From positions 233,192-271,028 of the forward strand of contig LBWX01000003.1 in the NCBI GenBank assembly GCA_000995065.1: a DNA stretch of 37,837 nucleotides, given 5' to 3'. How positions within the stretch are numbered: the first letter of the stretch is position 1; the number at the start of each line of letters is the position of its first letter. Under the pieces are notes generated by a model, which saw only the letters and a list, made by a program, of their open reading frames with translations, did not search any database and had not been told where the DNA came from. Position numbers and translations under genes: made by a program. The DNA is from a candidate division CPR2 bacterium GW2011_GWC2_39_35. Its GTDB lineage: Bacteria; Patescibacteriota; CPR2. Shown piece after piece: positions 31,401 to 37,837 of this stretch.

Positions 31401-34400
31401 ATGATATGTTGCAAAGTCGTTTAATTTGGTTGAAACCTCGGTTTTAACAATGCCGTCGAAAGCTAAATTGTTAGCGTCATTATCGTAGTAGACCAAAGCC
31501 GGTCCACCCTGCATATTTAAATAGCCCACTAATTTATAAACGTTTTGATCCCCCGATGGCTGATCGGCATCATTTTGATTCCGGTAAATTTCGTATCTGG
31601 AAATTGTACCCGAACCATCAGAAGCCGCGCCCCAGTTGATCTTTATTTCATATCCTTTATTGGCTACATCGAAGCAGTTGGGAGCCGTACCGTCGCACGC
31701 CGTAGATATAACATCTGATGGATCGCTTGGTGCGCTGGTGTCTAACGAGGTTACTTCAACATAATTGCTCCAATCAGAGGTAAGATTCGCCCCATCTTTC
31801 GACCGAATACGATAATGATATCTAATACCGTTTTCCAGGCCCGGATCGGTGTAGCTAGTTACATTTCCAAGCTGAAGCGTTACCGCATCAATGTTCCAAT
31901 CCTGATAATATTTAATTCTTTGGATTTCGTAACCGGCCATCCCGGCTCCGGTTCCGTCGCTCGAAGTATCCCACGCAAAAGAGATAGCTCCCGGATTAGA
32001 AGTGTCTACCACCCTAAAATTGTTAACGCCTGTTGGATTTAAATTATCAAACTTGTAGATAAACTCTGTTGGGGTCTCGCTTTCGTTGCCAGCATTGTCA
32101 TATGACACTACTCTAAAGTAGTATTGGCCATTAATTGCAAGACTTGTCACTTGATTATGATTGTTTCTCGTGGCCTCTGCAATCATAGTTGATGGCACAC
32201 CGGCGTTTAAATCAAAATAATATTTGTATCCGGCAATGCCCGAAGCATCAAGATTATTATTTTTGTCATTTGCAGTTTGATCCCAGGCAAAATACGGGTT
32301 TTGATAAGTCTGCCAATCGGCAGCGATAAGATCGGTCCCAGGGGTTTCAATATCAGGATGCACTTTTAGATTAGAAACATTGGCAGGAGGGGTAATGTCT
32401 AGGATAATTTGATCACTTTCATTGACACTTATATTCCCTGCCATATCTTTTGCTCTTACATAAACGGTTTTAGCAGCATCCGCACCTTCCAAATACCAAG
32501 CATTAGTAATATCCTGGGAAATCCCGGAAGCAGTTCTTTCCACATAATGCGTCCAGTCGGTACTTTTACTGTTTACGGTTCCGGTACCTGAATATGCCCC
32601 CCAATTCGTGCCGTCTTCGGAAAATTGAATTTTAAGATTACCCGATGAGCCGCCCGTATCGTTAAATATTCCGGATGCCGTTAAAGTTCTTGTTGAGGAA
32701 TTGGCATACGTTGTTCCGAAATTTAGGGAAAAATTAGACACGGTCGGCTGACCTTGTTCTATGTTAAACCGCCCTTCGGTACTAGACCAACCGGAAACCC
32801 TTCCGACAGAATCCAAATATCTTACTTTATACTTATAATTTCCAGGACTTAATCCTGTTTGGCTAACACTTAAAACTGCGGGTGAACCGTTATATGAAAA
32901 GGCCGAGCCCTCAGCAGTGTGATTTCCGGAAAAAGGATTAGCCAAAGGAACAACTTCAATTTGAGGAGTTAGTGTTGTGCCCCCTTCCACTCCGCTTGCA
33001 TAAAAACTGGATTTTATTTGAGTTTCGTTAGTCCAGCCGTCCCAGCCTATTACTGTTGTCCCATCGGAACGGTATGCACTGAGCGTACCGGGCGGGTCAA
33101 GAAAATTGTACATAAGCTTAAGCTCAAATAATGTCGGTTCTGCATCTGCCCCCGTTCCCGTAAACTGGAGTTTTATTTCTATTCTTCTTGTGGGTGTTAA
33201 ACTGCTTAGATTTATTTCACCTACGCCTTCATTAGGCCCTACTGATATATTGTCTCCATCAGGTAAGTCCTGCCAAGTACCGGAATAAGTATTAACTGCA
33301 TTTATCCAGTCATCATTAAAGGTACGGTATTGAACCTTAATAGCTCTTGAAACAGGGATGCTGGTAATGCTTCTTAAAGATGCCCATTTATATTTTTTTC
33401 CTTGCCCGGCATCAAAACGAAGACCACCCTCACCAATGGTACCGGAAGCATAAAAAGGATTCAGAACCTGGTATACATAAACTCCGCTTCCACCAGGTCC
33501 ACCATAACTGCCACTTGTATAGCCTGGCAAAACAGAAGGCGTGCCGGATACAGAAGGAGACTCAATCGTTATTCTGCCTCCGCCACCATGACCGCCGTCA
33601 CTAGAATTATAGGCCGTTTCGACACCGCCTCCGCCACCATTCGCAGAAATCAAATTAGCATTAGCGATATTGCTTGAGGATTTAATATATATACCTCCGC
33701 CACTACCTCCACCACCGGTATTACAAGAGAGGCAATTTGAGGAAGAACCACCACTAGCTAAAATAGTACCATTGTTGATCAGGTTTACCTGATATGCTTT
33801 GATTTGAGCCAATCCACCTCCATTACCGCCTACTTGGCCACTACTGCCACCGCTGCCACCCGAACCGTAATCAGGAAAGTCAAAATAAGGACCCCTTAGT
33901 ACGGGATTCCCAGGTTCACCCCACACAGAGCCATAACCCCCAACACCCCCATAAGCACCACCATTACCGGGGTGATTCAACAAGCCTCTTCCTCCCCCAG
34001 GTCCGGAGCCGTCTCCATAAAGACCACCTCCGCCATAACCCTTACCACTCGCATCAACCTTAGAAGTAGCACCATCAATAATAAATTTTCCTAAATTAGA
34101 ATCATCCCAGGTCATACCGCCTGGTTTAGTACTGGCTACATTGATATCGATGCCCTTTGTCGCATAGCCCGCCATGCCTTGCTGGTGCGTAACATTTCCA
34201 CCGTTTATTATTTTAAAACTTGTGAAGTTAAAGATTCTTTTCCCCAAGCCATGATTCGTTCCCGTAGAATTGTCAATGGCGTACGGAAGAGTTACTGTAA
34301 CCCCGTTCTTTAAGTAAGTGCCATCCGGTCTTCTGATGGTTAATATATTATTGTTTAAGAGAAACGAACCATCAGAACCGTCACCAAAATTAATAGACGT

Positions 34401-34982
34401 TGCCATCTTCACGTCTCCACCAGCCGTAACATCCAGCTGACCGGCCGGATTTTGCGTTGTTGCATCGCCTGTAGTGTTTGAATTATTAAGAAAATGACCC
34501 TGATCCGTCCAGCTAACACTATTCGCCCCGGCCTGCACCGGCTTGGGTTTGGGAGTAAAGTTATAGGGAGACAAAAATTGAATCGTCAGAAAAAGAACGG
34601 TCGAAAAAACAAAAGCCGAAATCGAAGTATAATGGATGTGTTTTTTGTAAGGAGAGGAAGACATCTTATAATAAGTCTTTTGCTTAGCATAAAGTTTGTA
34701 ATGAAATTTATAAAAAGTCACGTGCAAAAAATATCGAAGTTCTGCGATTACAAGACGAACAACCATTAAAGAACGAATAATGTTTTTAAGTAAACCCGGC
34801 TTATCTAAAATACTATCTTTCTTTTGATATTTCTTACCAACATGCTCTACATATTTAGAAAACCTAAAGAAAAGACGAGCCTCCCGGCTTATCCTCCCCA
34901 AAGGGTTAGACCCTTTTTGAAAGGGTCTAACCCTTTTTGGGGCTTTAATCTTTCTAATTTTCTTAAAGATTTTCTTGTTCAT
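28425..34982 (-). CDS. Giant glycine-rich, multi-FN3 surface protein
   Basis: The 2185-residue protein has a long basic N-terminal segment (1-115), a membrane/signal helix (about 116-136) and an extracellular remainder. Residues 313-470 are very glycine-rich (GYGGGG, GGSGGSSG, GGGGSGGG). From about 640 onward fibronectin-III-like beta domains follow (FAWDTSSDG, YRIRSKDG, INWGAASDGSG motifs). The last 470 residues hold five tandem purple-acid-phosphatase-type FN3 repeats, each with W[DEN]T or WVT, then STDS-like and EYG/EYK. A short amphipathic C-terminus ends FKRDEWF. It is probably a cell-attached adhesin or sheath protein. AAGGA lies 4 nt before the ATG at 34982. Residues 14-29 are encoded by a palindromic repeat. 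No sortase motif was seen. Confidence 0.9.
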   Translation of the reverse strand: MNKKIFKKIRKIKAPKRVRPFQKGSNPLGRISREARLFFRFSKYVEHVGKKYQKKDSILDKPGLLKNIIRSLMVVRLVIAELRYFLHVTFYKFHYKLYAKQKTYYKMSSSPYKKHIHYTSISAFVFSTVLFLTIQFLSPYNFTPKPKPVQAGANSVSWTDQGHFLNNSNTTGDATTQNPAGQLDVTAGGDVKMATSINFGDGSDGSFLLNNNILTIRRPDGTYLKNGVTVTLPYAIDNSTGTNHGLGKRIFNFTSFKIINGGNVTHQQGMAGYATKGIDINVASTKPGGMTWDDSNLGKFIIDGATSKVDASGKGYGGGGLYGDGSGPGGGRGLLNHPGNGGAYGGVGGYGSVWGEPGNPVLRGPYFDFPDYGSGGSGGSSGQVGGNGGGLAQIKAYQVNLINNGTILASGGSSSNCLSCNTGGGGSGGGIYIKSSSNIANANLISANGGGGGVETAYNSSDGGHGGGGRITIESPSVSGTPSVLPGYTSGSYGGPGGSGVYVYQVLNPFYASGTIGEGGLRFDAGQGKKYKWASLRSITSIPVSRAIKVQYRTFNDDWINAVNTYSGTWQDLPDGDNISVGPNEGVGEINLSSLTPTRRIEIKLQFTGTGADAEPTLFELKLMYNFLDPPGTLSAYRSDGTTVIGWDGWTNETQIKSSFYASGVEGGTTLTPQIEVVPLANPFSGNHTAEGSAFSYNGSPAVLSVSQTGLSPGNYKYKVRYLDSVGRVSGWSSTEGRFNIEQGQPTVSNFSLNFGTTYANSSTRTLTASGIFNDTGGSSGNLKIQFSEDGTNWGAYSGTGTVNSKSTDWTHYVERTASGISQDITNAWYLEGADAAKTVYVRAKDMAGNISVNESDQIILDITPPANVSNLKVHPDIETPGTDLIAADWQTYQNPYFAWDQTANDKNNNLDASGIAGYKYYFDLNAGVPSTMIAEATRNNHNQVTSLAINGQYYFRVVSYDNAGNESETPTEFIYKFDNLNPTGVNNFRVVDTSNPGAISFAWDTSSDGTGAGMAGYEIQRIKYYQDWNIDAVTLQLGNVTSYTDPGLENGIRYHYRIRSKDGANLTSDWSNYVEVTSLDTSAPSDPSDVISTACDGTAPNCFDVANKGYEIKINWGAASDGSGTISRYEIYRNQNDADQPSGDQNVYKLVGYLNMQGGPALVYYDNDANNLAFDGIVKTEVSTKLNDFATYHYRIVAVDPSGNKSAVIPSSNLLDPTGIRNWNKAKTVDATPPPIPTNLSADPVAYNQIDLSWAPSIDVKNTLRTPSGNGSGTTDYRIYRRKTFPSPEGSFADITANIYRSSNTSTNATDNYNFSSNGAETYEYKIYAVDSAGNPSDATDYFTGAVTASTPNNSTPTAPTEVTVTTRTGLITDAEVGHKNTVTYKGSKMPTGDIGNSYRIAGYKIYRSIITPQGQTSTQWLNEAALIVTVNLGGNLSFDESNVTYNYVDDDISNADVASGVPKSYLSRSGAGASQSFTLTKGQTSKILDATAYYYRVTAFSNDTPVPFISTLSSVDLNQPHFGWDTTPDVTKPKAPQDVKVKDIHGIENTLLRNIITWQMLSSLDDQNKRNGVLDFKEYRVYRYFDTVFKTDLQVIATKTSIEDNYHVDGIVEADSNKEFYYYVTAVDNAGTEFKYLTGTVINPAVGGQAMNNESSYLAPVSINPAIAKPTVSNPQAINIGVSSATIIWDTDQSTDSLVEYRVKGTNTVIAAGKDRTEPTANHSVDIKALNKGSAYEYRIVSRNSLGNIDDSAAATWREFSTLDFAIMDIRVETTTTTATVSWNTNIDSDSSAEYKLEKLSGEAEEPSQTAGEPSLVKNHQVIIKALKPGRTYTYKIRSVTGDKFLSETEFKTFQTRVFDSAQFTIAPDATKVAEENITATSARIVWDTAIATTSWVEYGLVSANYSMSAGDNNHSLKHVIDLKNLTPGQVYYYRVKGTDSYNIEYVSQEYQFTAVLRPEIPNIKIKDLNFYDATIFWETNVNTDSQIAYGKDEALGLRKGSSQQGKAHEMTLDSLEDNTQYYFQILARDKHGNEAKSQVYQFKTPLDTTGPEIKDIKIDLLPMGSEDEYAGVIITWVTNKPSTKQIEYGEGVISGKYEYKTTEDQNHTTSHTVIIKDLNPSTTYHFHIRAKDKRGNLTESSDLSFVTPTQEKSILQLIIKSLEDTFSWVKNIGGLFKRDEWF
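34896..34942 (+). repeat. Palindromic repeat translated in giant protein N-terminus
   Basis: AAAGGGTTAGACCCTTT (34900-34916) and its perfect inverse (34920-34936) with a 3-nt loop; outer CCCC/GGGG add a further 4 bp. It is read as APKRVRPFQKGSNPLG. Confidence 0.9.
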
Positions 34983-35093
34983 TTGTCCTTTGCAAAAATT
35001 GGCATGTGGGTTAATTAGAAAATACTATTTCTTAACCAATTGGCCCATTCTAAATACCAAAAATAAGCGGTCTCCCACCTAATACAAGAATAA

Positions 35094-35120
35094 TAAAAAA
35101 CCACCTATAAAACAAGTGGT
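35094..35120 (-). terminator. Terminator after ruvB
   Basis: On the minus strand ACCACTT and AGGTGGT pair (one wobble) with a 7-nt loop, followed by a run of T. It is about 65 bp past the ruvB stop. The rest of 34983-35185 holds an imperfect palindrome (GGTTAA..TTAACC, about 35010-35035). Confidence 0.65.
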
Positions 35121-35185
35121 AAGCCTTTTATAATACGGTGATTACGGTTGGTTAAATACAACCATCAGAAATATATTCTGGATTT

Positions 35186-36205
35186 TTAAAACAATTTATC
35201 CTGACCACTTCCAGAATGAGGCATATTTAGATGACGATAAGCCGCCGGAGTGGCCTTACGTCCCCTAGGGGTTCGCTCCAGAAATCCAAGCTGCATCAGA
35301 AACGGCTCGTAAACTTCTTCGATCGTGTCCCGCTCCTCGGAAGTTGATGCCGCAAGAGTGCCAAGGCCAACGGGACCACCGCTAAATTTATCGATTATAG
35401 TAGTTAAAATATTCCGATCGATTTTATCGAGTCCCAATTCATCCACGGCTAGAAGTTCCATGGCTTTTAAGACATCGCTCTCGCCTACCTTGCCATCGCC
35501 CTTAACTTCCGCGTAGTCCCGTACCCTCTTTAGAAGTCGGTTGGCAATCCGAGGCGTTTTTCTGGCTCTTTTGGACATTTCCAGAAGCGCTTCCTCATGC
35601 ACTAAAATATCCAGAATTCTTGCAGATCTTTTTAGAATCTGGGAAATCTCGTGATCCTCGTAATACTCTAACCGATGGATTAAGCCAAAACGATCTCTAA
35701 GCGGCGAGGACAGCATCCCGGCCCGAGTTGTGGCTCCTATTACCGTAAATTTAGGTAAGTCAATTCTAATAGACTTTGCCCCGGGTCCTTTACCGATAAT
35801 AATATCTAAAGCAAAATCCTCCATGGCCGGATATAAGATTTCTTCCACTACCCTGTTAAGACGATGAATTTCGTCTATAAACAAGACATCCCCCTCGGAC
35901 AGATTGGTTAGAATAGAAGCTAAATCCCCCGCCCGTTCAACGGATGGTCCAGCCGTAATTTTTAAGTTGGCTCCCATCTCTCCGGCAATAATGCCCGCCA
36001 AAGTGGTTTTGCCGAGTCCCGGAGGTCCATACAAAAGAATGTGGTCTAAGACTTCTCCCCTTTTTTTATGAGCCTCAAGAGTAATTTCTAAGTTTTCTTT
36101 GATGGTTTTTTGACCTATAAAGTCCGAGAACTTTTTAGGCCTTAATCCCACTTCAAATTCTTCTTCCTGCTCTTCTATTAGATTATTATCCGTTATTTCG
36201 CGCAT
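35186..36205 (-). CDS. ruvB: Holliday junction branch migration helicase RuvB
   Basis: The 339-residue AAA+ ATPase drives branch migration with RuvA. Walker A GPPGLGKT (60-67), Walker [12 protein letters not shown], sensor 1 GATTRAG, arginine finger region [10 protein letters not shown], and winged-helix C-terminus ([17 protein letters not shown].., [12 protein letters not shown]) are all present. The ATG at 36205 has AGAGGAA 5 nt upstream. An open extension to 36289 runs into a palindromic repeat (36221-36317) and is not considered part of the protein. Confidence 0.97.
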   Translation of the reverse strand: MREITDNNLIEEQEEEFEVGLRPKKFSDFIGQKTIKENLEITLEAHKKRGEVLDHILLYGPPGLGKTTLAGIIAGEMGANLKITAGPSVERAGDLASILTNLSEGDVLFIDEIHRLNRVVEEILYPAMEDFALDIIIGKGPGAKSIRIDLPKFTVIGATTRAGMLSSPLRDRFGLIHRLEYYEDHEISQILKRSARILDILVHEEALLEMSKRARKTPRIANRLLKRVRDYAEVKGDGKVGESDVLKAMELLAVDELGLDKIDRNILTTIIDKFSGGPVGLGTLAASTSEERDTIEEVYEPFLMQLGFLERTPRGRKATPAAYRHLNMPHSGSGQDKLF

Positions 36206-36220
36206 AAAATTCCTCTCATC

Positions 36221-36317
36221 TGTCATTGCGAGGAGGCTTTGCGACGCGACAATCTCTGCCCCAAAAAAATAATGGGATTGCTTCGTCATGAACTACTGTT
36301 CTTTCCTCGCAATGACA
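36221..36317 (+). repeat. TGTCATTGCGAG palindromic element between ruvB and GIY-YIG gene
   Basis: Perfect 14-bp terminal inverted repeats TGTCATTGCGAGGA / TCCTCGCAATGACA, total 97 bp. A second member with the same ends is at 36632-36712. Confidence 0.9.
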
Positions 36318-36328
36318 ATTATAAGACG

Positions 36329-36589
36329 CTATATATCATCATACAAATCTTTCCATTCCGGATTAAATCTATCAATTAACTCCATCTTCTTTTGTCTTGA
36401 TCCGGCTTTTATCTGTTTTTCTCTTAGAATGGCATTTTCTATATTATCAAATATCTCATAATAGACTAGTTCATTTACATTATACTTTTTAGTAAAACCT
36501 TCAACTAGCTTTTCTTTATGTTCCCATAAGCGTTTCTGCAAATTATTAGTTACTCCGATATAAAGGACCATATTTGCTTTGTTGGTCAT
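36329..36589 (-). CDS. Single-domain GIY-YIG nuclease (UPF0213/YhbQ-like)
   Basis: The 86 residues from ATG 36589 start MTNKANMVLYIGVTNNLQKRLWEHKE, with the YIG half-motif and the Arg of the active site, and continue with FTKKYNVNELVYYE, REKQIKAGSRQKKMELI typical of the family. The reading frame is open a further 10 codons upstream as IKSKQYYIYI, supplying the missing first half-motif (YIY); that start would be an ATT at 36619. The longer form is more likely functional. The gene sits between ruvA and ruvB, with palindromic repeats 11-12 bp from either end. A broken homologue is at 333-575. Confidence 0.9.
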   Translation of the reverse strand: MTNKANMVLYIGVTNNLQKRLWEHKEKLVEGFTKKYNVNELVYYEIFDNIENAILREKQIKAGSRQKKMELIDRFNPEWKDLYDDI

Positions 36590-36631
36590 GATGTAAATGT
36601 AGTATTGTTTGCTTTTAATTAAAACCTATTC

Positions 36632-36712
36632 TGTCATTGAGAGCGCTATCGAAGCAATCTCCTTAGCTTAAAAGCTAGATTGCCGCGCTCCTTAAAGTCG
36701 CTCGCAATGACA
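36632..36712 (+). repeat. TGTCATTG palindromic element between GIY-YIG gene and ruvA
   Basis: Ends TGTCATTGAGAGCG / CGCTCGCAATGACA match at 13 of 14 positions. Inner nested pairs GCAATCT/AGATTGC and TAGCTT/AAGCTA are perfect. Length 81 bp. Confidence 0.9.
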
Positions 36713-36717
36713 ATACT

Positions 36718-37278
36718 CTACCCTCTTATTATTTTCAACGCTTCTTTAATTCGATCTTCCGTCCCAATAACACCTCTATCCACTTTCTTAACTGCCTCAG
36801 CAGCTTCTTTTGAAGAATATCCGAGAGAAACTAGGGCGTCATAAACATCGTCTTGCTTTCCTGCTCCCACAGATATTTTTTCCAGCTTTCCCGCAAGCTC
36901 TAAAACCAATCTTTCCGCCGTTTTTTTACCGATTCCCGGGACGCTTACAATAAGATTTGGGTCACCGGCATCAATCGCTTCTAATAACTTTTCCGAACCT
37001 AAAGCCGAAAGAATATTAAGTCCGGCCTTTGGGCCAATTCCGGAAACCCCAATTATCTTTTCAAACAGCGCCAGTTCTTCTTCGGTTTCAAAGCCGTATA
37101 ATGCCAAAATATCTTCCCTGACCTGGAGATAAGTATGAAGTGAGATTTCTTCGTTTGCTTTAGCTCTACCAAGAACGCCAAACGAAACGGCTAACTTGTA
37201 TCCGACTCCACCAGAAGTCAAAACCACCAAATAGCCTTCTTTTTTATAGACTACTATTCCGCTCACTAAGCTAATCAT
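36718..37278 (-). CDS. ruvA: Holliday junction DNA-binding protein RuvA
   Basis: The 186-residue protein has the N-terminal OB domain (MISLVSGIVVYKKEGYLVVLTSGGVGYKL), two helix-hairpin-helix motifs (GVSGIGPKAGLNIL about 79-92; SVPGIGKKTAERLVLEL about 113-129), and a C-terminal domain III (YDALVSLGYSSKEAAEAVK) that binds RuvB. It forms tetramers on four-way junctions. The ATG at 37278 is used; the upstream promoter has a good extended -10. ruvB is the second gene beyond it, split off by the GIY-YIG cassette. Confidence 0.96.
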   Translation of the reverse strand: MISLVSGIVVYKKEGYLVVLTSGGVGYKLAVSFGVLGRAKANEEISLHTYLQVREDILALYGFETEEELALFEKIIGVSGIGPKAGLNILSALGSEKLLEAIDAGDPNLIVSVPGIGKKTAERLVLELAGKLEKISVGAGKQDDVYDALVSLGYSSKEAAEAVKKVDRGVIGTEDRIKEALKIIRG

Positions 37279-37310
37279 TGCAATCCTGTATTTAAACCAA
37301 CATCGCCCTG

Positions 37311-37319
37311 ATTATAGCA
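37311..37319 (-). promoter_or_regulatory. Extended -10 promoter of ruvA
   Basis: TGCTATAAT on the minus strand (37311-37319), identical to the one before pilB. No good -35 box. It lies 33 bp before the ruvA ATG. Confidence 0.6.
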
Positions 37320-37452
37320 GATTTTTATATAAGAACACAGATAATTAAGGCATGGGATTTACCAGTTATAAAAATAACGGGCTCAATAAGCAGGCTAGAC
37401 GGGCCAGGAAGAACCATCCTCTTTATCTTTGAAGAAAGGAAAATGTTGAGCA

Positions 37453-37837
37453 TCAATAAGCTTTTATATCATCTAATAAAACAGTGTAATCCGAACTTAC
37501 ACCTAAATTATTAGAAATCCTTAAGTACCTTACAGCATCTTTAATGGTATTTGGTATGCCCAAAATATCCCAAGTATTAGCCGTTGTCGTAAAGTCTTTA
37601 TTTTGCCAAGTTGAATTGTCCTCACTAAAGGAAACCGCAAATTTGGGAAAAGATAAGCTAATGCGTTCCTAAAAAGAGTTTAAGAGTTTCGGAGATTCAG
37701 CTTCATTTTACATACCCTCAGTCTGAATACTATTACTGCATTGCCGTTCTGTCATTTAAACCGGAAGAAATTTCCGGGACAAGAATAGCTGCCGACCAAG
37801 TATTTGCAACCGTATCATATTTCTTTAAAGCAAGTTT
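37453..37837 (-). pseudogene. Decayed C-terminal part of a surface protein (runs off window)
   Basis: On the minus strand the last 66 codons read cleanly (FPKFAVSFSEDNSTWQNKDF, then RYLRISNNLG and LLDDIKAY) and resemble the end of a discoidin- or jelly-roll-type domain, ending in TGA at 37453. Upstream of these there are several stops (TAA, TAG, TGA) in all plausible frames between about 37670 and 37740, then another readable stretch (YDTVANTWSAAILVPEISSGLNDRTAMQ) to the window edge. The pattern fits a mutated surface-protein gene. The 174 bp between it and ruvA hold only the ruvA promoter. Confidence 0.6.

Noticed and set aside
33402-33677. Plus-strand frames opposite the glycine-rich part of the giant gene
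   Set aside because: They are shadows of the repetitive glycine codons; no starts with ribosome sites or recognisable motifs.
36206-36289. Longer N-terminus for RuvB
   Set aside because: The extra codons lie largely in a palindromic repeat; a good ribosome site precedes the ATG at 36205 and gives the normal family length.
37670-37745. Recoding of TGA (as glycine or tryptophan) to rescue the broken frame
   Set aside because: TAA and TAG occur in the same stretch, and several intact genes in the window end in TGA, so the standard code applies.

Overview
The window looks like a piece of a small, AT-rich bacterial genome, most likely from the Patescibacteria/CPR radiation or something similar. 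Reasons: compact operons with 1-11 bp gene overlaps, many TTG starts and at least one ATT start, a short TsaB, RNase Y, a secretin-less type IV pilus set, lamin-tail and FN3 surface proteins, and many short palindromic repeats. This placement is inference; no rRNA or other phylogenetic marker is present. The genetic code is standard: several good genes end in TGA.

Layout. 1-2000: 5' end of a prepilin gene, tRNA-Gly(TCC), a GIY-YIG pseudogene, tRNA-Pro(TGG) with a strong promoter, and a complete IS30-family element with a 3-bp target duplication. 2020-4306: a large GT-C-like membrane protein and a small membrane protein. 4381-9094 (minus): pilus cluster A (pilM-pilN-pilO-small TM protein-pilC-pilin), interrupted by a four-helix-bundle cassette with perfect-looking boundaries (27-bp inverted repeats) and by a palindromic repeat. 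9256-14412 (minus): housekeeping genes hup, ymdB, rny, tsaB, tsaE and a lamin-tail surface protein. 14413-14859: repeat-rich intergenic region. 14860-15969 (minus): queA carrying an in-frame palindromic insertion. 16224-24971 (plus): pilus cluster B (pilB, pilC, four pilin-like genes, major pilin, pilM, pilN, pilO, small TM protein). 24977-28297 (minus): queH, a 33-residue membrane peptide, a six-hairpin glycosidase of debranching-enzyme type, a two-TM protein and a PH-domain membrane protein. 28425-34982 (minus): a 2185-residue glycine-rich/FN3 surface protein. 35186-37278 (minus): ruvB, a GIY-YIG nuclease gene, ruvA. 37453-37837: a decayed 3' end of a surface-protein gene.

How the genes work together. 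Two pilus modules each encode the actin-like PilM with PilN/PilO, and each has its own PilC and pilin, but only cluster B has the assembly ATPase PilB, so A probably depends on B (or on an ATPase elsewhere). The pilins, the lamin-tail protein and the giant FN3 protein make this a cell-surface-rich region. QueA and QueH are two steps of queuosine synthesis, TsaB and TsaE belong to t6A synthesis, RuvA/RuvB resolve Holliday junctions, and RNase Y with YmdB handle RNA turnover.

The most interesting signal is the traffic of small palindromic elements. At least four families are present. Two small ORFs (four-helix bundle, GIY-YIG) sit in tight cassettes bounded by them, one cassette splitting a pil operon and the other splitting ruvA from ruvB. 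Three palindromes or repeats are read in frame inside proteins (QueA, the giant surface protein, the PilX-like protein). These look like separate mobile-cassette phenomena worth testing.
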